NCBI RefSeq assembly: GCF_030285625.1
Contig: NZ_CP127294.1
Span: 3,854,001-3,918,000 of the forward strand
Reading direction: 5' to 3'
DNA: 64,000 nt
Source: Amycolatopsis sp. 2-15
Lineage (GTDB): Bacteria; Actinomycetota; Actinomycetes; Mycobacteriales; Pseudonocardiaceae
A program made the translations under genes and the position numbers. This document shows positions 25,218 to 33,575 of the stretch, in pieces. Each line of letters starts with the position of its first letter. Positions within the stretch are counted from its first letter, which is position 1. The notes under the pieces are model-generated. The model saw nothing but the letters and a program-made list of their open reading frames with translations, was not told the DNA's origin and did not search any database.

Positions 25218-26609
25218 ATGACGGATCAGTCCGGCACCCTGTCCGACGTGCGGCGCGGGATGATCCCGGCGCACATCTACAACGACCGGGAGATCTTCGA
25301 GCTGGAGCGGGAGCGGGTCTTCGGCCGGGCGTGGCTGTTCGTGGCCCACGAGTCGGAGATCGCCAAGCCCGGGGACTACGTGGTGCGCCGCGTGCTGGAC
25401 GACTCGTTCATCGTCACGCGCGACGAGAAGGGCGAGATCCGGGCGCACTTCAACATGTGTCTGCACCGCGGGATGCAGGTCTGCCGTGCGGAGATGGGCA
25501 ACGCGTCGCACTTCCGGTGCCCGTACCACGGCTGGTCCTACCGCAACGACGGCCGGATCGTCGGGTTGCCGTTCCACCAGGAGGCCTACGGCGGCGAGGC
25601 CGGGTTCAAGCGCAAGGGCCAGCGGCTGCTGCCGGCGCCCAACCTCGACACCTACAACGGGATGATCTTCATCTCGCTGGACCCGGAAGCCCCGCCGCTG
25701 GTGGACTTCCTCGGCGACTTCCGCTTTTACCTGGACTTCTACACCAAGCAGAGCCCCAGCGGCATCGAGCTGCGCGGCCCGCAGCGCTGGCGCGTGAAGG
25801 CCAACTGGAAGATCGGCGCCGAGAACTTCGCCGGCGACATGTACCACACCCCGCAGACGCACACGTCGGTCGTGGAGATCGGCCTGTTCCGCGAGCCGAA
25901 GGCGGAGAAGCGCAAGGACGGCGCCACCTACTGGGCCGGCAACGGCGGCGGCACCACCTACAAGCTGCCGCCGGGCGGGTTCGACGAGCGCACGCGGTAC
26001 GTCGGCTACCCGCAGGTGATGGTCGACCGCATGAAGACCACGTTCTCCCAGGCCCAGCAGCAGGTGATCGGCGAGGACGGCTTCATGATCTCCGCCGCGT
26101 CGGTGTTCCCGAACCTGTCGTTCGTGCACAACTGGCCGCGCGTCGCGGATTCCGACGACGTGCTGCCGTTCATCTCCGTCCGCCAGTGGCAGCCGATCAG
26201 CGAGAACGAGACCGAGGTGCTGTCCTGGTTCGCGGTCGACGCCGAGGCACCCGAGGAGTACAAAGCCCTGTCCTACAAGGCTTACCTGATGTGCTTCGGC
26301 TCCACCGGCATGTTCGAGCAGGACGACGTCGAGAACTGGGTCTCGCTCACCAACACCGCGGCCGGCTCGATGGCGCGGCGCCTCAAGCTCAACAGCCGCA
26401 TGGGCATCCTCGAAGACGACACCGAGGTCGTGCCCGCGCTGACGCCGGAGCAGTTCCACGGCCCGGGCGTCGCGCACACCGGCTACGGCGAGTACAACCA
26501 GCGCGAGCTGCTCAACCGCTGGGCCGACTACCTCGAACAGCCGGCGAAATCGGCCACGGCCCTGGAAGTCGGCGCGCCGGCCGAGACCGCCGAGGCGGTG
26601 CAGGCATGA
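25218..26609 (+). CDS. phtAa: Rieske ring-hydroxylating dioxygenase, alpha subunit (phthalate 3,4-dioxygenase type)
   Basis: This is 463 residues. The Rieske 2Fe-2S ligands are C81-x-H83 and C101-x2-H104 (CLHRGMQVC ... CPYHGWSY). The mononuclear iron facial triad includes H210 and H215 in GDMYHTPQTH, with D207 as the bridging Asp to the neighbouring subunit; a later Asp near EQDDVENW would complete it. The length and the beta-subunit partner make it a large-type (alpha3beta3) dioxygenase adding O2 to an aromatic ring. Gene order Aa-Ab-(x)-B-Ac-Ad-C with a divergent-strand IclR gene matches actinobacterial phthalate clusters (pht/pad/oph). Substrate assignment rests on that order and on the decarboxylase, not on active-site residues. 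First gene of a tightly overlapped operon. Confidence 0.85.
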   Translation: MTDQSGTLSDVRRGMIPAHIYNDREIFELERERVFGRAWLFVAHESEIAKPGDYVVRRVLDDSFIVTRDEKGEIRAHFNMCLHRGMQVCRAEMGNASHFRCPYHGWSYRNDGRIVGLPFHQEAYGGEAGFKRKGQRLLPAPNLDTYNGMIFISLDPEAPPLVDFLGDFRFYLDFYTKQSPSGIELRGPQRWRVKANWKIGAENFAGDMYHTPQTHTSVVEIGLFREPKAEKRKDGATYWAGNGGGTTYKLPPGGFDERTRYVGYPQVMVDRMKTTFSQAQQQVIGEDGFMISAASVFPNLSFVHNWPRVADSDDVLPFISVRQWQPISENETEVLSWFAVDAEAPEEYKALSYKAYLMCFGSTGMFEQDDVENWVSLTNTAAGSMARRLKLNSRMGILEDDTEVVPALTPEQFHGPGVAHTGYGEYNQRELLNRWADYLEQPAKSATALEVGAPAETAEAVQA

Positions 26610-27187
26610 CCACCGAAACGCACTCCAGCCGCTCCGCGCTCGGCGGCCACGCGTCGAGGATCCAGCGCACCGGCCGGCCGCTGCCGTTCGACGACACCCG
26701 CCACCTGCAGGCCCACCAGTGGCTGGTCGACGAGGCGTGGCTGCTTGACGCGCAGGACTACGAGCAGTGGCTGACCACGCTCACCGAGGACATCCACTAC
26801 CTGATGCCGGTGCGCGTCACCACCGCGCTGGGGGCGGGGTTCGACACCGCGCCGGGCATGGCGCACTTCGACGAGGACAAGTACTCGCTGTCGCGGCGCG
26901 TCGCGCGGTTCATGACCGAGCACGCCTGGACCGAAGACCCGCCTTCGCGCCTGCGCCACCACCTGTCCAACGTGCGCACCTTCGCGACCGAAGACGACAA
27001 CCACCTCGTCGTCGAATCCGCGACGCTGCTGTTCCGCAGCCGCGGCGACGTGCTGGCCGGCTCGATCGTCTCCGCCGGCCGCGAGGACCTGCTGCGCCGC
27101 AGCCCCGACGGCTGGCAGCTCGCGCGGCGCACGATCCTCGTCGACGATTCGGTGATCCGCATGCAGAACCTGGCGATCTTCCTGTGA
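26606..27187 (+). CDS. phtAb: Ring-hydroxylating dioxygenase, beta subunit
   Basis: This is 193 residues, starting at an ATG that overlaps the alpha-subunit stop (ATGA), so translation is probably coupled. The protein has the NTF2/SnoaL-like cone fold of dioxygenase beta subunits: LQAHQWLVDEAWLLDAQDYE, LTEDIHYLMPVRVT and RLRHHLSNVRTF are family signatures. It has no metal site of its own and stabilises the alpha3beta3 hexamer. The paired alpha and beta genes with a dedicated ferredoxin and reductase indicate a three-component enzyme. Confidence 0.88.
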   Translation: MTTETHSSRSALGGHASRIQRTGRPLPFDDTRHLQAHQWLVDEAWLLDAQDYEQWLTTLTEDIHYLMPVRVTTALGAGFDTAPGMAHFDEDKYSLSRRVARFMTEHAWTEDPPSRLRHHLSNVRTFATEDDNHLVVESATLLFRSRGDVLAGSIVSAGREDLLRRSPDGWQLARRTILVDDSVIRMQNLAIFL

Positions 27188-27510
27188 ACCTCTCCTGGGA
27201 AGGCGAGGCCGAGGACGCCCGCGCGGCGGCCGCGGCCGCCGCGGAACACGACGAACTGGTCGCCCACACGACGGGCGAGGTGATCCGGCTCGGCAACGAG
27301 TTCGCCGAGATCATGGTGCGGCGCGTCGACACGCGCAACGGGGCCCGGTTGCTGATCGAGTCGCCGAAGTCGGGCCAGTGGGTGTCGTTGTGCCCGCTGG
27401 AGCTGGAGGCGCTGACCTGGCAGAACACCGAGACGTTCTCCGCCATGATCGGCCACCCGTTCGGCCCGCTCGTGGCCGCTGAAGCCACGAACCCGGAGGA
27501 AGACCGATGA
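27184..27510 (+). CDS. Small conserved protein of the dioxygenase operon
   Basis: This is 108 residues from a GTG that overlaps the beta-subunit stop (GTGA); its own stop overlaps the next start (ATGA). It is soluble and acidic, with an Ala-rich N-terminal helix. VIRLGNEFAEIMVRRVDTRN and GARLLIESPKSGQWVSLCPL suggest a small beta-sheet domain. I do not recognise a characterised family. Small proteins in this position are sometimes labelled dihydrodiol dehydrogenase in databases, but 108 residues without a Rossmann motif cannot be one. Translational coupling on both sides says it belongs to the pathway, perhaps as an assembly or stability factor. Confidence 0.75.
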   Translation: MNLSWEGEAEDARAAAAAAAEHDELVAHTTGEVIRLGNEFAEIMVRRVDTRNGARLLIESPKSGQWVSLCPLELEALTWQNTETFSAMIGHPFGPLVAAEATNPEEDR

Positions 27511-28310
27511 CGGGCTGGCTGGAGGGCCGGCGCGCGCTGATCGTCGGCGCCGGTTCGGGCATCGGCCGCGCGGTGGTCGACGCGTTCCGCTCGGAAGGCG
27601 CCCGGGTTGCCGTGCTCGAACGCGACGCGGCCAAGGCGGCCGCGCTCGAAGCCGAGGCCCCGGACGTACCTGTCACGGTCGGCGACGCGACCACGCGAGC
27701 GGCCAACGACACCGCCGTGGCCGCCGCTGTCGCCGCGTTCGGCGGCCTCGACGTGCTCGTCAACTGCGTCGGCGTGTTCGACTTCTACCGCAGCATCGAG
27801 GACCTCGACGCCGCCGTGCTCGACGACGCGTTCGACGAGATGTTCCGCACCAACGTCAAGAGCCACCTGCACTCGGTGAAGGCCGCGCTGCCGGAGCTGA
27901 AGCGTTCGGGCCACGGCGTGGTGCTGCTGACCGAGTCGACGTCGTCGTACTACCCGGGCCGCGGCGGCGTGCTGTACCTGTCGTCGAAGTTCGCGGTGCG
28001 CGGGCTCGTCACCGCGCTCGCGCACGACCTCGCGCCGGAGATCCGCGTGAACGGCGTCGCGCCCGGCGGGACGCTGGGCACCGACCTGCGCGGCCTGCCC
28101 AGCCTCGGCACCGCCGAGCGCAGTCTCGGCGACGCGCCGCGGCGGGCCGAGGAGCTCGCCGCCCGCGTGCCGCTGCACGTGGCGCTCAGCGGCGAGGACC
28201 ACGCGTGGAGCTACGTGTTCCTCGCCTCCGACCGCGCCCGCGGCATCACCGGTCAGGCCGTCCACCCCGACGGCGGCATCGGTGTTTCCGCGCCCCGCAA
28301 GCGATCCTGA
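27507..28310 (+). CDS. phtB: cis-Dihydrodiol dehydrogenase (SDR)
   Basis: This is a 267-residue classical SDR: NAD-binding motif LIVGAGSGIGRAVVDAF, the NCVGVFDFYRS motif (NxxG zone) and catalytic YxxxK as YLSSK, with Ser in LLTESTSS. The sequence resembles BphB/HcaB-type dehydrogenases, which oxidise the cis-dihydrodiol from the dioxygenase to a catechol using NAD+. In the phthalate scheme it would form 3,4-dihydroxyphthalate. Start and stop overlaps place it inside the operon. Unlike the SDR pair at 6.5-8.2 kb, all catalytic residues are present. Confidence 0.86.
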   Translation: MTGWLEGRRALIVGAGSGIGRAVVDAFRSEGARVAVLERDAAKAAALEAEAPDVPVTVGDATTRAANDTAVAAAVAAFGGLDVLVNCVGVFDFYRSIEDLDAAVLDDAFDEMFRTNVKSHLHSVKAALPELKRSGHGVVLLTESTSSYYPGRGGVLYLSSKFAVRGLVTALAHDLAPEIRVNGVAPGGTLGTDLRGLPSLGTAERSLGDAPRRAEELAARVPLHVALSGEDHAWSYVFLASDRARGITGQAVHPDGGIGVSAPRKRS

Positions 28311-28329
28311 ACCCGAAACGGAAAGACCG

Positions 28330-28527
28330 ATGGCCAAGCTCACCGCCGACACCGACCTCTGCCAGGGCTACGGTAACTGCCTCACCACCGCCGCCGACGT
28401 CTACGACATCGACGACGACGGCAAAGTCGTCCTGCTGATCGAAACCATCCCCGACGCCGATCGCGCCCGCGTCGAAGCGGCCGCGCGCAGCTGCCCGGTC
28501 AAGGCGCTGGGGGTGGTCGACGGATGA
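28330..28527 (+). CDS. phtAc: Ferredoxin, 3Fe-4S type
   Basis: This is 65 residues from the ATG at 28330. The cluster motif is CQGYGNC followed by a distant CPVKAL. The second usual Cys is replaced within the first motif, which is the pattern of actinobacterial 3Fe-4S ferredoxins rather than Rieske ferredoxins. Phthalate dioxygenases of actinobacteria use such a ferredoxin. It carries electrons from the reductase encoded next (overlap of 4 bases) to the dioxygenase. AAA-rich purines (CGAAACGGAAAGACCG) upstream give a weak ribosome-binding site. Confidence 0.88.
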   Translation: MAKLTADTDLCQGYGNCLTTAADVYDIDDDGKVVLLIETIPDADRARVEAAARSCPVKALGVVDG

Positions 28528-29750
28528 GCACGGTCGTGATCGTCGGCGCGTCGGTGGGCGGCGTCCGCACGGCGCAGGCGCTGCGGGCGCAGGGCCACGA
28601 CGGCCGGATCGTGCTCGTCGGGGCCGAGCCGCATGTACCGTACGACAAACCGCCGCTGTCCAAGCAGTTCCTCGCCGGTGCGTGGGAGCACGACCGGCTG
28701 GCGCTGCTCACGGAGGAGGAAGCCGCCGCCGACCGCATCGAGCTGCGGCTCGGGGTCGCGGCGACGGGCCTCGACGCGGCCGCGCGCAGTGTCGAGCTGG
28801 CCGACGGGACGACCCTCGGCTACGACACCCTGGTGATCGCCACCGGCGCCACCGCGCGGCCGTCGCCGTGGGCCGCCGAATCCGGGGTGCACGTGCTCCG
28901 GACCCTCGCCGACGGCACGGGCCTGCGGGACGCGCTCGCCGAACCGGGGCCGCTCGTGGTCGTCGGCGGCGGGTTCATCGGCGCCGAGGTCGCGGCCACC
29001 GCCCACGCCGCCGGCCGGGTGGTCACGGTCGTCGACCCCCTGCCGTCGCCGATCGCACGCGTGCTCGGTGACGAGGTGGGCCGGCTGGTCGGCGACGTCC
29101 ACCGGCGCCACGGCGTCGAGACGCGCTTCGGCACCGGCGTCCGGGCGGTGTCCGGCCACGTGGGCGCGCTCGAGGTCACGCTCACCGACGGAACGGTGTT
29201 GCCCGCGGGCACGGTGGTCGTCGGCATCGGCGCGGTGCCGGCGGTCGAGTGGCTCGCCGATTCGGGGCTGGAGCTGGACAACGGCCTCGTGTGCGACGAG
29301 TTCTGCCACGCCACCGGGCACCCGGAGATCTTCGGCGTCGGCGACGTCGCCCGCTGGTTCCACGCCGGTCACGGCGAACACGTGCGCGTCGAGCACTGGA
29401 CCAACGCCGTCGAGCAGGCGGCGTGCGTGGCGCACAACGTCGTCCACCCGGAGGAGCCGGTGTTGTACCGCCCGACCGAATACGCGTGGAGCGACCAGTA
29501 CGACTGGAAGATCCAGATCGCCGGACGGCCGAACCGGGCGACCGGCTTCGAGCTGGCGGGTGATCCCACCACCGACCCACCGCGGTTCGGCGCGCTCTAC
29601 CGCGACGAAGCCGGCCGGCTTTCCGCGGCCGTCACGGTGAACTGGCCGAAGCTGCTCGTCGCCGCGCGCCGTCTCATCACCGCCGGCACCCCCTACGAGG
29701 AAGGACTTTCCGTGCTGGACAAGCTGATCGCCCCGGTGAGCGCTGCATGA
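28524..29750 (+). CDS. phtAd: FAD-dependent ferredoxin reductase
   Basis: This is 408 residues. The N-terminal FAD motif is VVIVGASVGGVRTAQALRAQ, and the NAD(P)-binding motif near residue 150 is LVVVGGGFIGAEVAATAHAA. The conserved IFGVGDVARW contacts FAD, and the C-terminal reductase domain includes YRPTEYAWSDQYDWKIQIAG. It belongs to the BphA4/RhoR-type pyridine-nucleotide reductases that feed ferredoxins of ring dioxygenases with NADH electrons. Overlapping start (ATGA) with the ferredoxin gene and with the next gene. Complete. Confidence 0.88.
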   Translation: MSTVVIVGASVGGVRTAQALRAQGHDGRIVLVGAEPHVPYDKPPLSKQFLAGAWEHDRLALLTEEEAAADRIELRLGVAATGLDAAARSVELADGTTLGYDTLVIATGATARPSPWAAESGVHVLRTLADGTGLRDALAEPGPLVVVGGGFIGAEVAATAHAAGRVVTVVDPLPSPIARVLGDEVGRLVGDVHRRHGVETRFGTGVRAVSGHVGALEVTLTDGTVLPAGTVVVGIGAVPAVEWLADSGLELDNGLVCDEFCHATGHPEIFGVGDVARWFHAGHGEHVRVEHWTNAVEQAACVAHNVVHPEEPVLYRPTEYAWSDQYDWKIQIAGRPNRATGFELAGDPTTDPPRFGALYRDEAGRLSAAVTVNWPKLLVAARRLITAGTPYEEGLSVLDKLIAPVSAA

Positions 29751-30463
29751 CCGAGTTCCCGCAGGAACGGCAGCTCGTCTCCGACGCCTGCCGCGTGCTC
29801 GCGGCCCGCGGGCTGGCGGAAGGGTTCCTTGGCCACGTTTCCCTGCGCGTCGACGACAGCCGCCTGCTCGTGCGCTGCCGCGGGCAGCAGGAACGGGGGC
29901 TGGCGTGGACGTCACCCGAGGACATCCGGCTGGTCGACCTCGACGGCGCGGCCGCGGCGGCCGGTGAGCTCGACGGCTGGTCGGTCCCCAACGAGCTGCC
30001 GCTGCACACCGAGGTGCTGCGGACCGACCCCGAGGTGAAGGCCGTGGTGCACGCGCACCCGCCTTCGGTCGTCGCGGCGGACCTGGCGGGGCTGGCGATC
30101 CGGCCCATCGTCGGCGCCTACGACATCCCCGGCGCGAAGCTCGCGGCCGGCGGCGTGCCCGTGTACCCGCGTGGGGTCCTGGTCCGCAACCGCACGCTGG
30201 CGCAGGAAATGGTGGCGGCGATGGCCGGCCGGCCGGTCGTGCTGCTGCGCGGGCACGGGCTCACGAGCAGCGGCGGTTCGGTGCAGGAAGCCGTGCTGCG
30301 CGCGCTGTCCGTGGACACGCTCGCGCGGATGGCGCTGGCCGTGGTGAGTGCCGGCGGCCGGCTCGTCGACCTGCCGCCCGAGGATCTGGCGGAGCTGCCC
30401 GATCTGGGGCCGGCCTTCAACGAGGGCGTGGCCTGGCGCCACGAGCTCGCCCGGCTCGGCTAG
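29747..30463 (+). CDS. phtC: Class II aldolase-type decarboxylase (3,4-dihydroxyphthalate decarboxylase candidate)
   Basis: This is 238 residues, with the start overlapping the reductase stop (ATGA). Zn-site histidines are in VVHAHPPSV and LLRGHGLTSS. In phthalate clusters a protein of this family removes one carboxyl from 3,4-dihydroxyphthalate to give protocatechuate, which explains why no ring-cleavage gene is needed here. The related HCOMODA decarboxylase of p-cumate pathways belongs to the same family, but no extradiol dioxygenase is present, which favours phthalate. It ends tail-to-tail with the IclR gene, sharing the four bases CTAG. Confidence 0.8.
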   Translation: MTEFPQERQLVSDACRVLAARGLAEGFLGHVSLRVDDSRLLVRCRGQQERGLAWTSPEDIRLVDLDGAAAAAGELDGWSVPNELPLHTEVLRTDPEVKAVVHAHPPSVVAADLAGLAIRPIVGAYDIPGAKLAAGGVPVYPRGVLVRNRTLAQEMVAAMAGRPVVLLRGHGLTSSGGSVQEAVLRALSVDTLARMALAVVSAGGRLVDLPPEDLAELPDLGPAFNEGVAWRHELARLG

Positions 30464-31254
30464 TGCAGCAGCGGCGTGGCTTCGGCGACCGTCTCCTTGA
30501 GACGTTCGCCGATCTGCCGGACCTCGGCGCGCGACAGCCGCCCGACCGGCAGCGAGACGTTCAGCGCGAGCCGCGCGGGGAGGTTCCCGGCGGGGAAGGC
30601 GACGGCGACCGACGCCACGCCTTCCTCGCTCTCCTCGCTGCTGGTCGCGTATCCGCGCCTGCGCACGTTCTCGATCTCCAGCTCCAGCTCGGCGCGGGTG
30701 CCGATCGAGTTCGGCGTGAGCGTCTCCAGCTGCTCGTCCGGGTACATCCGGTGCAGGTCCTCGGTGGACAGCTCGGCGAGCAGCGCCTTGCCGGTCGAGG
30801 TGCAGTTGGCGGGCATCGCCTGACCCAGCCGCGAGGCCACCCGGACCGCGCGCGGGCTTTCGACGGCCTCGATGAACCGCACCGTGGTGCCGTCGAGGAT
30901 CGCGAGGTGCACGGTCTCGGCGAACTCGTTGTTGAGCTTCTCCAGGAACGGCCGCAGTGCCTCGCGCACGTCGAACCGCTGCAGGATCGCGAAGGCGACG
31001 GCCGTGAGCGAAGTGCCTGGCCGGTACGTCTTCGTCCGCGCGTCCTGCCGGATGAAGCCGCGGTACTGCAGCATCGCCAGCAGCCGGTGCGCGGTGGACG
31101 AGGCGACACCCAGGTACTCGGCGACGTCCGTCATCCGCAGCTCGGGGCGATCCCCCAGCAGCAGAAGGATCCGAAGCGCCTTGTCGACCGAGTCGATCGG
31201 GTACTGCGGTGCGGGCGAGTGCGCGCCGGCGGGGTCGAGAGCGGGCTTCTTCAT
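30460..31254 (-). CDS. IclR family transcriptional regulator of the phthalate-type operon
   Basis: This is 264 residues from the ATG at 31254; the open frame further upstream lacks coding character. The N-terminal winged helix (about 25-80) reads KALRILLLLGDRPELRMTDV, then AEYLGVASSTAHRLLAML. The C-terminal IclR effector domain (about 95-260) includes GQAMPANCTSTGKALLAELS and GYATSSEESEEGVASVAV. In Rhodococcus phthalate clusters the regulator at this place (PadR/OphR) is of the IclR type. It lies between the catabolic and importer operons, whose promoters share CTCT-N7-AGAG. It probably responds to phthalate or a metabolite. Confidence 0.87.
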   Translation of the reverse strand: MKKPALDPAGAHSPAPQYPIDSVDKALRILLLLGDRPELRMTDVAEYLGVASSTAHRLLAMLQYRGFIRQDARTKTYRPGTSLTAVAFAILQRFDVREALRPFLEKLNNEFAETVHLAILDGTTVRFIEAVESPRAVRVASRLGQAMPANCTSTGKALLAELSTEDLHRMYPDEQLETLTPNSIGTRAELELEIENVRRRGYATSSEESEEGVASVAVAFPAGNLPARLALNVSLPVGRLSRAEVRQIGERLKETVAEATPLLH

Positions 31255-31442
31255 AGCAGAATCGTACGGCAAGCGGCGAACCCGGCGGGTCCCGGTGATC
31301 ACCGCGCCGCGGGTGGCTCGCGCCAGGAACCCGTGCCCGGCAGCCAAGAACTCGAGAACGAATCGCGTTTGTGCGGCACGGAAAACGCGGTCCGCAACCG
31401 TTCCGAAACGCTGGGAAAGCACGGCGAACCTGTGCCTTGACC

Positions 31443-31468
31443 CGGTTGTCAACCTCTGTTAGACAGAG
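31443..31468. promoter_or_regulatory. Importer promoter with IclR operator candidate
   Basis: CTCTGT-TAG-ACAGAG (31454-31468) is a perfect 15-bp palindrome 32 bp before the importer start. GGTTG-T-CAACC (31444-31454), which overlaps a TTGACC hexamer at 31437, precedes it. The outer CTCT...AGAG matches the element at 25158. The rest of 31255-31442 shows no gene. Confidence 0.6.
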
Positions 31469-31500
31469 CGCACTTCTTCATCGCAGAAGACTGGTGAACC

Positions 31501-32688
31501 ATGACCGTTGCTGTTCAGTTCTCCCCGCCGCCGAGACCGTCCCCACCACGGTGCCGCTTCGGCTTCGTGTTCGCGGCTCTCGCACTCGCCACGGCCGGCT
31601 GCTCCGCTTCAGCCGCTTCCGACGACTCCGTCTACACCCTGGGCCTCATCACCAGCCAGACCGGCACCGGCAGCCAGCTCGGCGTCGGCGAGCTGCAGGG
31701 CGCGCAGCTGGCGGTGGACCAGATCAACGCGCGCGGCGGCGTCAACGGCAAGCAGTTGCGACTGCGCACCGCCGACGACCAGAGCAATCCCGCGCAGGCC
31801 GTGCTGCAGACGCGCAAGATGCTCGGCAGCGTCGACGCGCTCGTCGGGCCGTCGCTGTCGGGTCCCTGCCAGGCCGTGATCCCGCTGGCGTCCAGCGCGC
31901 AACTGATCGACTACTGCCTTTCCCCCGGGGTGAAGCCGAAACCGGGCTCGTACCAGTGGTCGGCCAGCGCGCCGACCGACACGCTCGCCGAGCGGCTGCT
32001 GGCGTACTGGAAGAGCCAGGGCATCACGCGCGTCGGGCTCATCTACACCACCGACGCGAGCGGCCTCGACGGCGCGCACGCGATCCAGTCGGCCGCCGCG
32101 CACACAGGCGTTTCCGTGGTGGGACAGGCCAGCTACAGCCCCACCGCGGTGTCGGTGACCTCGCAGCTGCAGGCCACCAGCTCGGGCAAGCCGCAGGCGC
32201 TCGTGGTGTGGAGCAGTGGCGCGGCCGCGGGTGTCGCGTTCAAGGGCATCGACCAGATGGGACTCAAGCTCCCGGTCGCGACCACCGACGGCAATCTCAC
32301 CTATGCGTTCCTGCGCCGCATCGCCGACTACACACCGGACACGCTGCTCATCCCGGCGACCCGTGACTTCTGGTGGCAGCAGCAGAATCCGGGCACCCAG
32401 GTGCAGCAGCTGGAACGCGGCTACCACGACGAGTTCCGCGCCCGCTACGGCGCCGACCCCGACTTCGGCCCCGGCGTCGCCTACGACGGAGTGCTGCTCG
32501 TCGCGCAGGCACTGGAGAAGGCCCACGGCAATGTCGCCGGAACCCGTGACGCGCTGGAGAGCCTGCGCGGGGTCCCGGGTGTCGTCGGCACGTATTCGTT
32601 CGCTCCGGACAACCACCGCGGGATCGGCGCCGACGACGTCGGCATCGTGCGCGCGAGCGGTGGCCGGCTGACCTTCGTGGGGAGATGA
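31501..32688 (+). CDS. ABC transporter substrate-binding lipoprotein (LivJ/K type)
   Basis: This is 395 residues. It has a signal peptide with the lipobox LATAGC (Cys near residue 34), then a periplasmic-binding type I domain: VYTLGLITSQTGTGSQLGVG, ELQGAQLAVDQINARGGVNG and LVGPSLSGPCQAVIPLA. The fold is that of branched-chain amino acid and aromatic-acid receptors. In this operon it is the likely capture protein for phthalate or a related aromatic acid; that is inferred from the shared operator and position, not from ligand residues. It is anchored outside the membrane. Confidence 0.87.
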   Translation: MTVAVQFSPPPRPSPPRCRFGFVFAALALATAGCSASAASDDSVYTLGLITSQTGTGSQLGVGELQGAQLAVDQINARGGVNGKQLRLRTADDQSNPAQAVLQTRKMLGSVDALVGPSLSGPCQAVIPLASSAQLIDYCLSPGVKPKPGSYQWSASAPTDTLAERLLAYWKSQGITRVGLIYTTDASGLDGAHAIQSAAAHTGVSVVGQASYSPTAVSVTSQLQATSSGKPQALVVWSSGAAAGVAFKGIDQMGLKLPVATTDGNLTYAFLRRIADYTPDTLLIPATRDFWWQQQNPGTQVQQLERGYHDEFRARYGADPDFGPGVAYDGVLLVAQALEKAHGNVAGTRDALESLRGVPGVVGTYSFAPDNHRGIGADDVGIVRASGGRLTFVGR

Positions 32689-33575
32689 GCACGGCCATGT
32701 CCGGACTGATCCAGGTCCTCATCGGCGGCCTCGCCGACGGGGGCGTGTACGCGCTGATCGCGCTGGGCGTTTCGCTCGTCTACTCGATCAGCCGCATCAT
32801 CAACCTCGCCCAGGGCGGGTTCGTGGTGCTCGCGGCACTGCTGGCCGTGTCGATCCAGCAGTGGCTGGGGGTGCCGCCGCTGGTCACCGTGGTGATCGTG
32901 GTGCCGCTCTTCGCGCTGCTGATGGCGGTGGTGGAACGGCTGGTGATGGCGCCGGCCGCGGCCCGCGCGACGCCGGACCGGATGCTGCTGGTCACCGTCG
33001 GCCTGCTGCAGGCCATCGGCGGGCTGCTGCTGCTCGTGTGGGGCAACCTGCCGTACACGATGCAGCCCTTCAGCGGCGACACGGCGATCACCATCGGCGG
33101 CGTCCGCATCGTGTCGCAATACCTGTGGATCATCGGCGCGCTCGTGGTCACGGTGGCCGCACTGTGGTTCCTGGTGCAGCGCACGAGCCTCGGGCTGACG
33201 ATGCGCGCCACGGCGAGCAACCCGGAAGCCGCCGCGCTGCAAGGGATCAACGTCGGGCGCGTCCGGCTGATCGCGTTCAGCCTCGCCGGCGCGATGGCAG
33301 CACTGGCCGGCACGACGGTCATCCCGGCGACGTTCCTGCAGTTCTCCACGGTGACGCCGTACGCGGTCGCCGGGTTCATCGCGGCGGTCGCGGGCGGTCT
33401 CGGCAGCACGGCCGGTGCCGTGGTCGGCGGCCTCGTTCTCGGTCTGCTGCAAGGACTTTTCAGCCGCTACACCAGTGGTGACCTCGCGCAGGTGATCGCG
33501 ATGGCCGTGCTCATCGTGCTCCTGCTGGTGCGACCGACCGGGCTGCTGGGCAAGACGAGCGAGGTGCGCCGATGA
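32685..33575 (+). CDS. ABC transporter permease (LivH type)
   Basis: This is 296 residues, start overlapping the receptor stop. About eight hydrophobic segments. LADGGVYALIALGVSLVYSI and SRIINLAQGGFVVLAA are the N-terminal LivH signature, and GLTMRATASNPEAAALQGIN is the conserved cytoplasmic loop that meets the ATPases. It pairs with the LivM-type permease at 33572. Membrane channel half of the importer. Confidence 0.9.
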   Translation: MSTAMSGLIQVLIGGLADGGVYALIALGVSLVYSISRIINLAQGGFVVLAALLAVSIQQWLGVPPLVTVVIVVPLFALLMAVVERLVMAPAAARATPDRMLLVTVGLLQAIGGLLLLVWGNLPYTMQPFSGDTAITIGGVRIVSQYLWIIGALVVTVAALWFLVQRTSLGLTMRATASNPEAAALQGINVGRVRLIAFSLAGAMAALAGTTVIPATFLQFSTVTPYAVAGFIAAVAGGLGSTAGAVVGGLVLGLLQGLFSRYTSGDLAQVIAMAVLIVLLLVRPTGLLGKTSEVRR

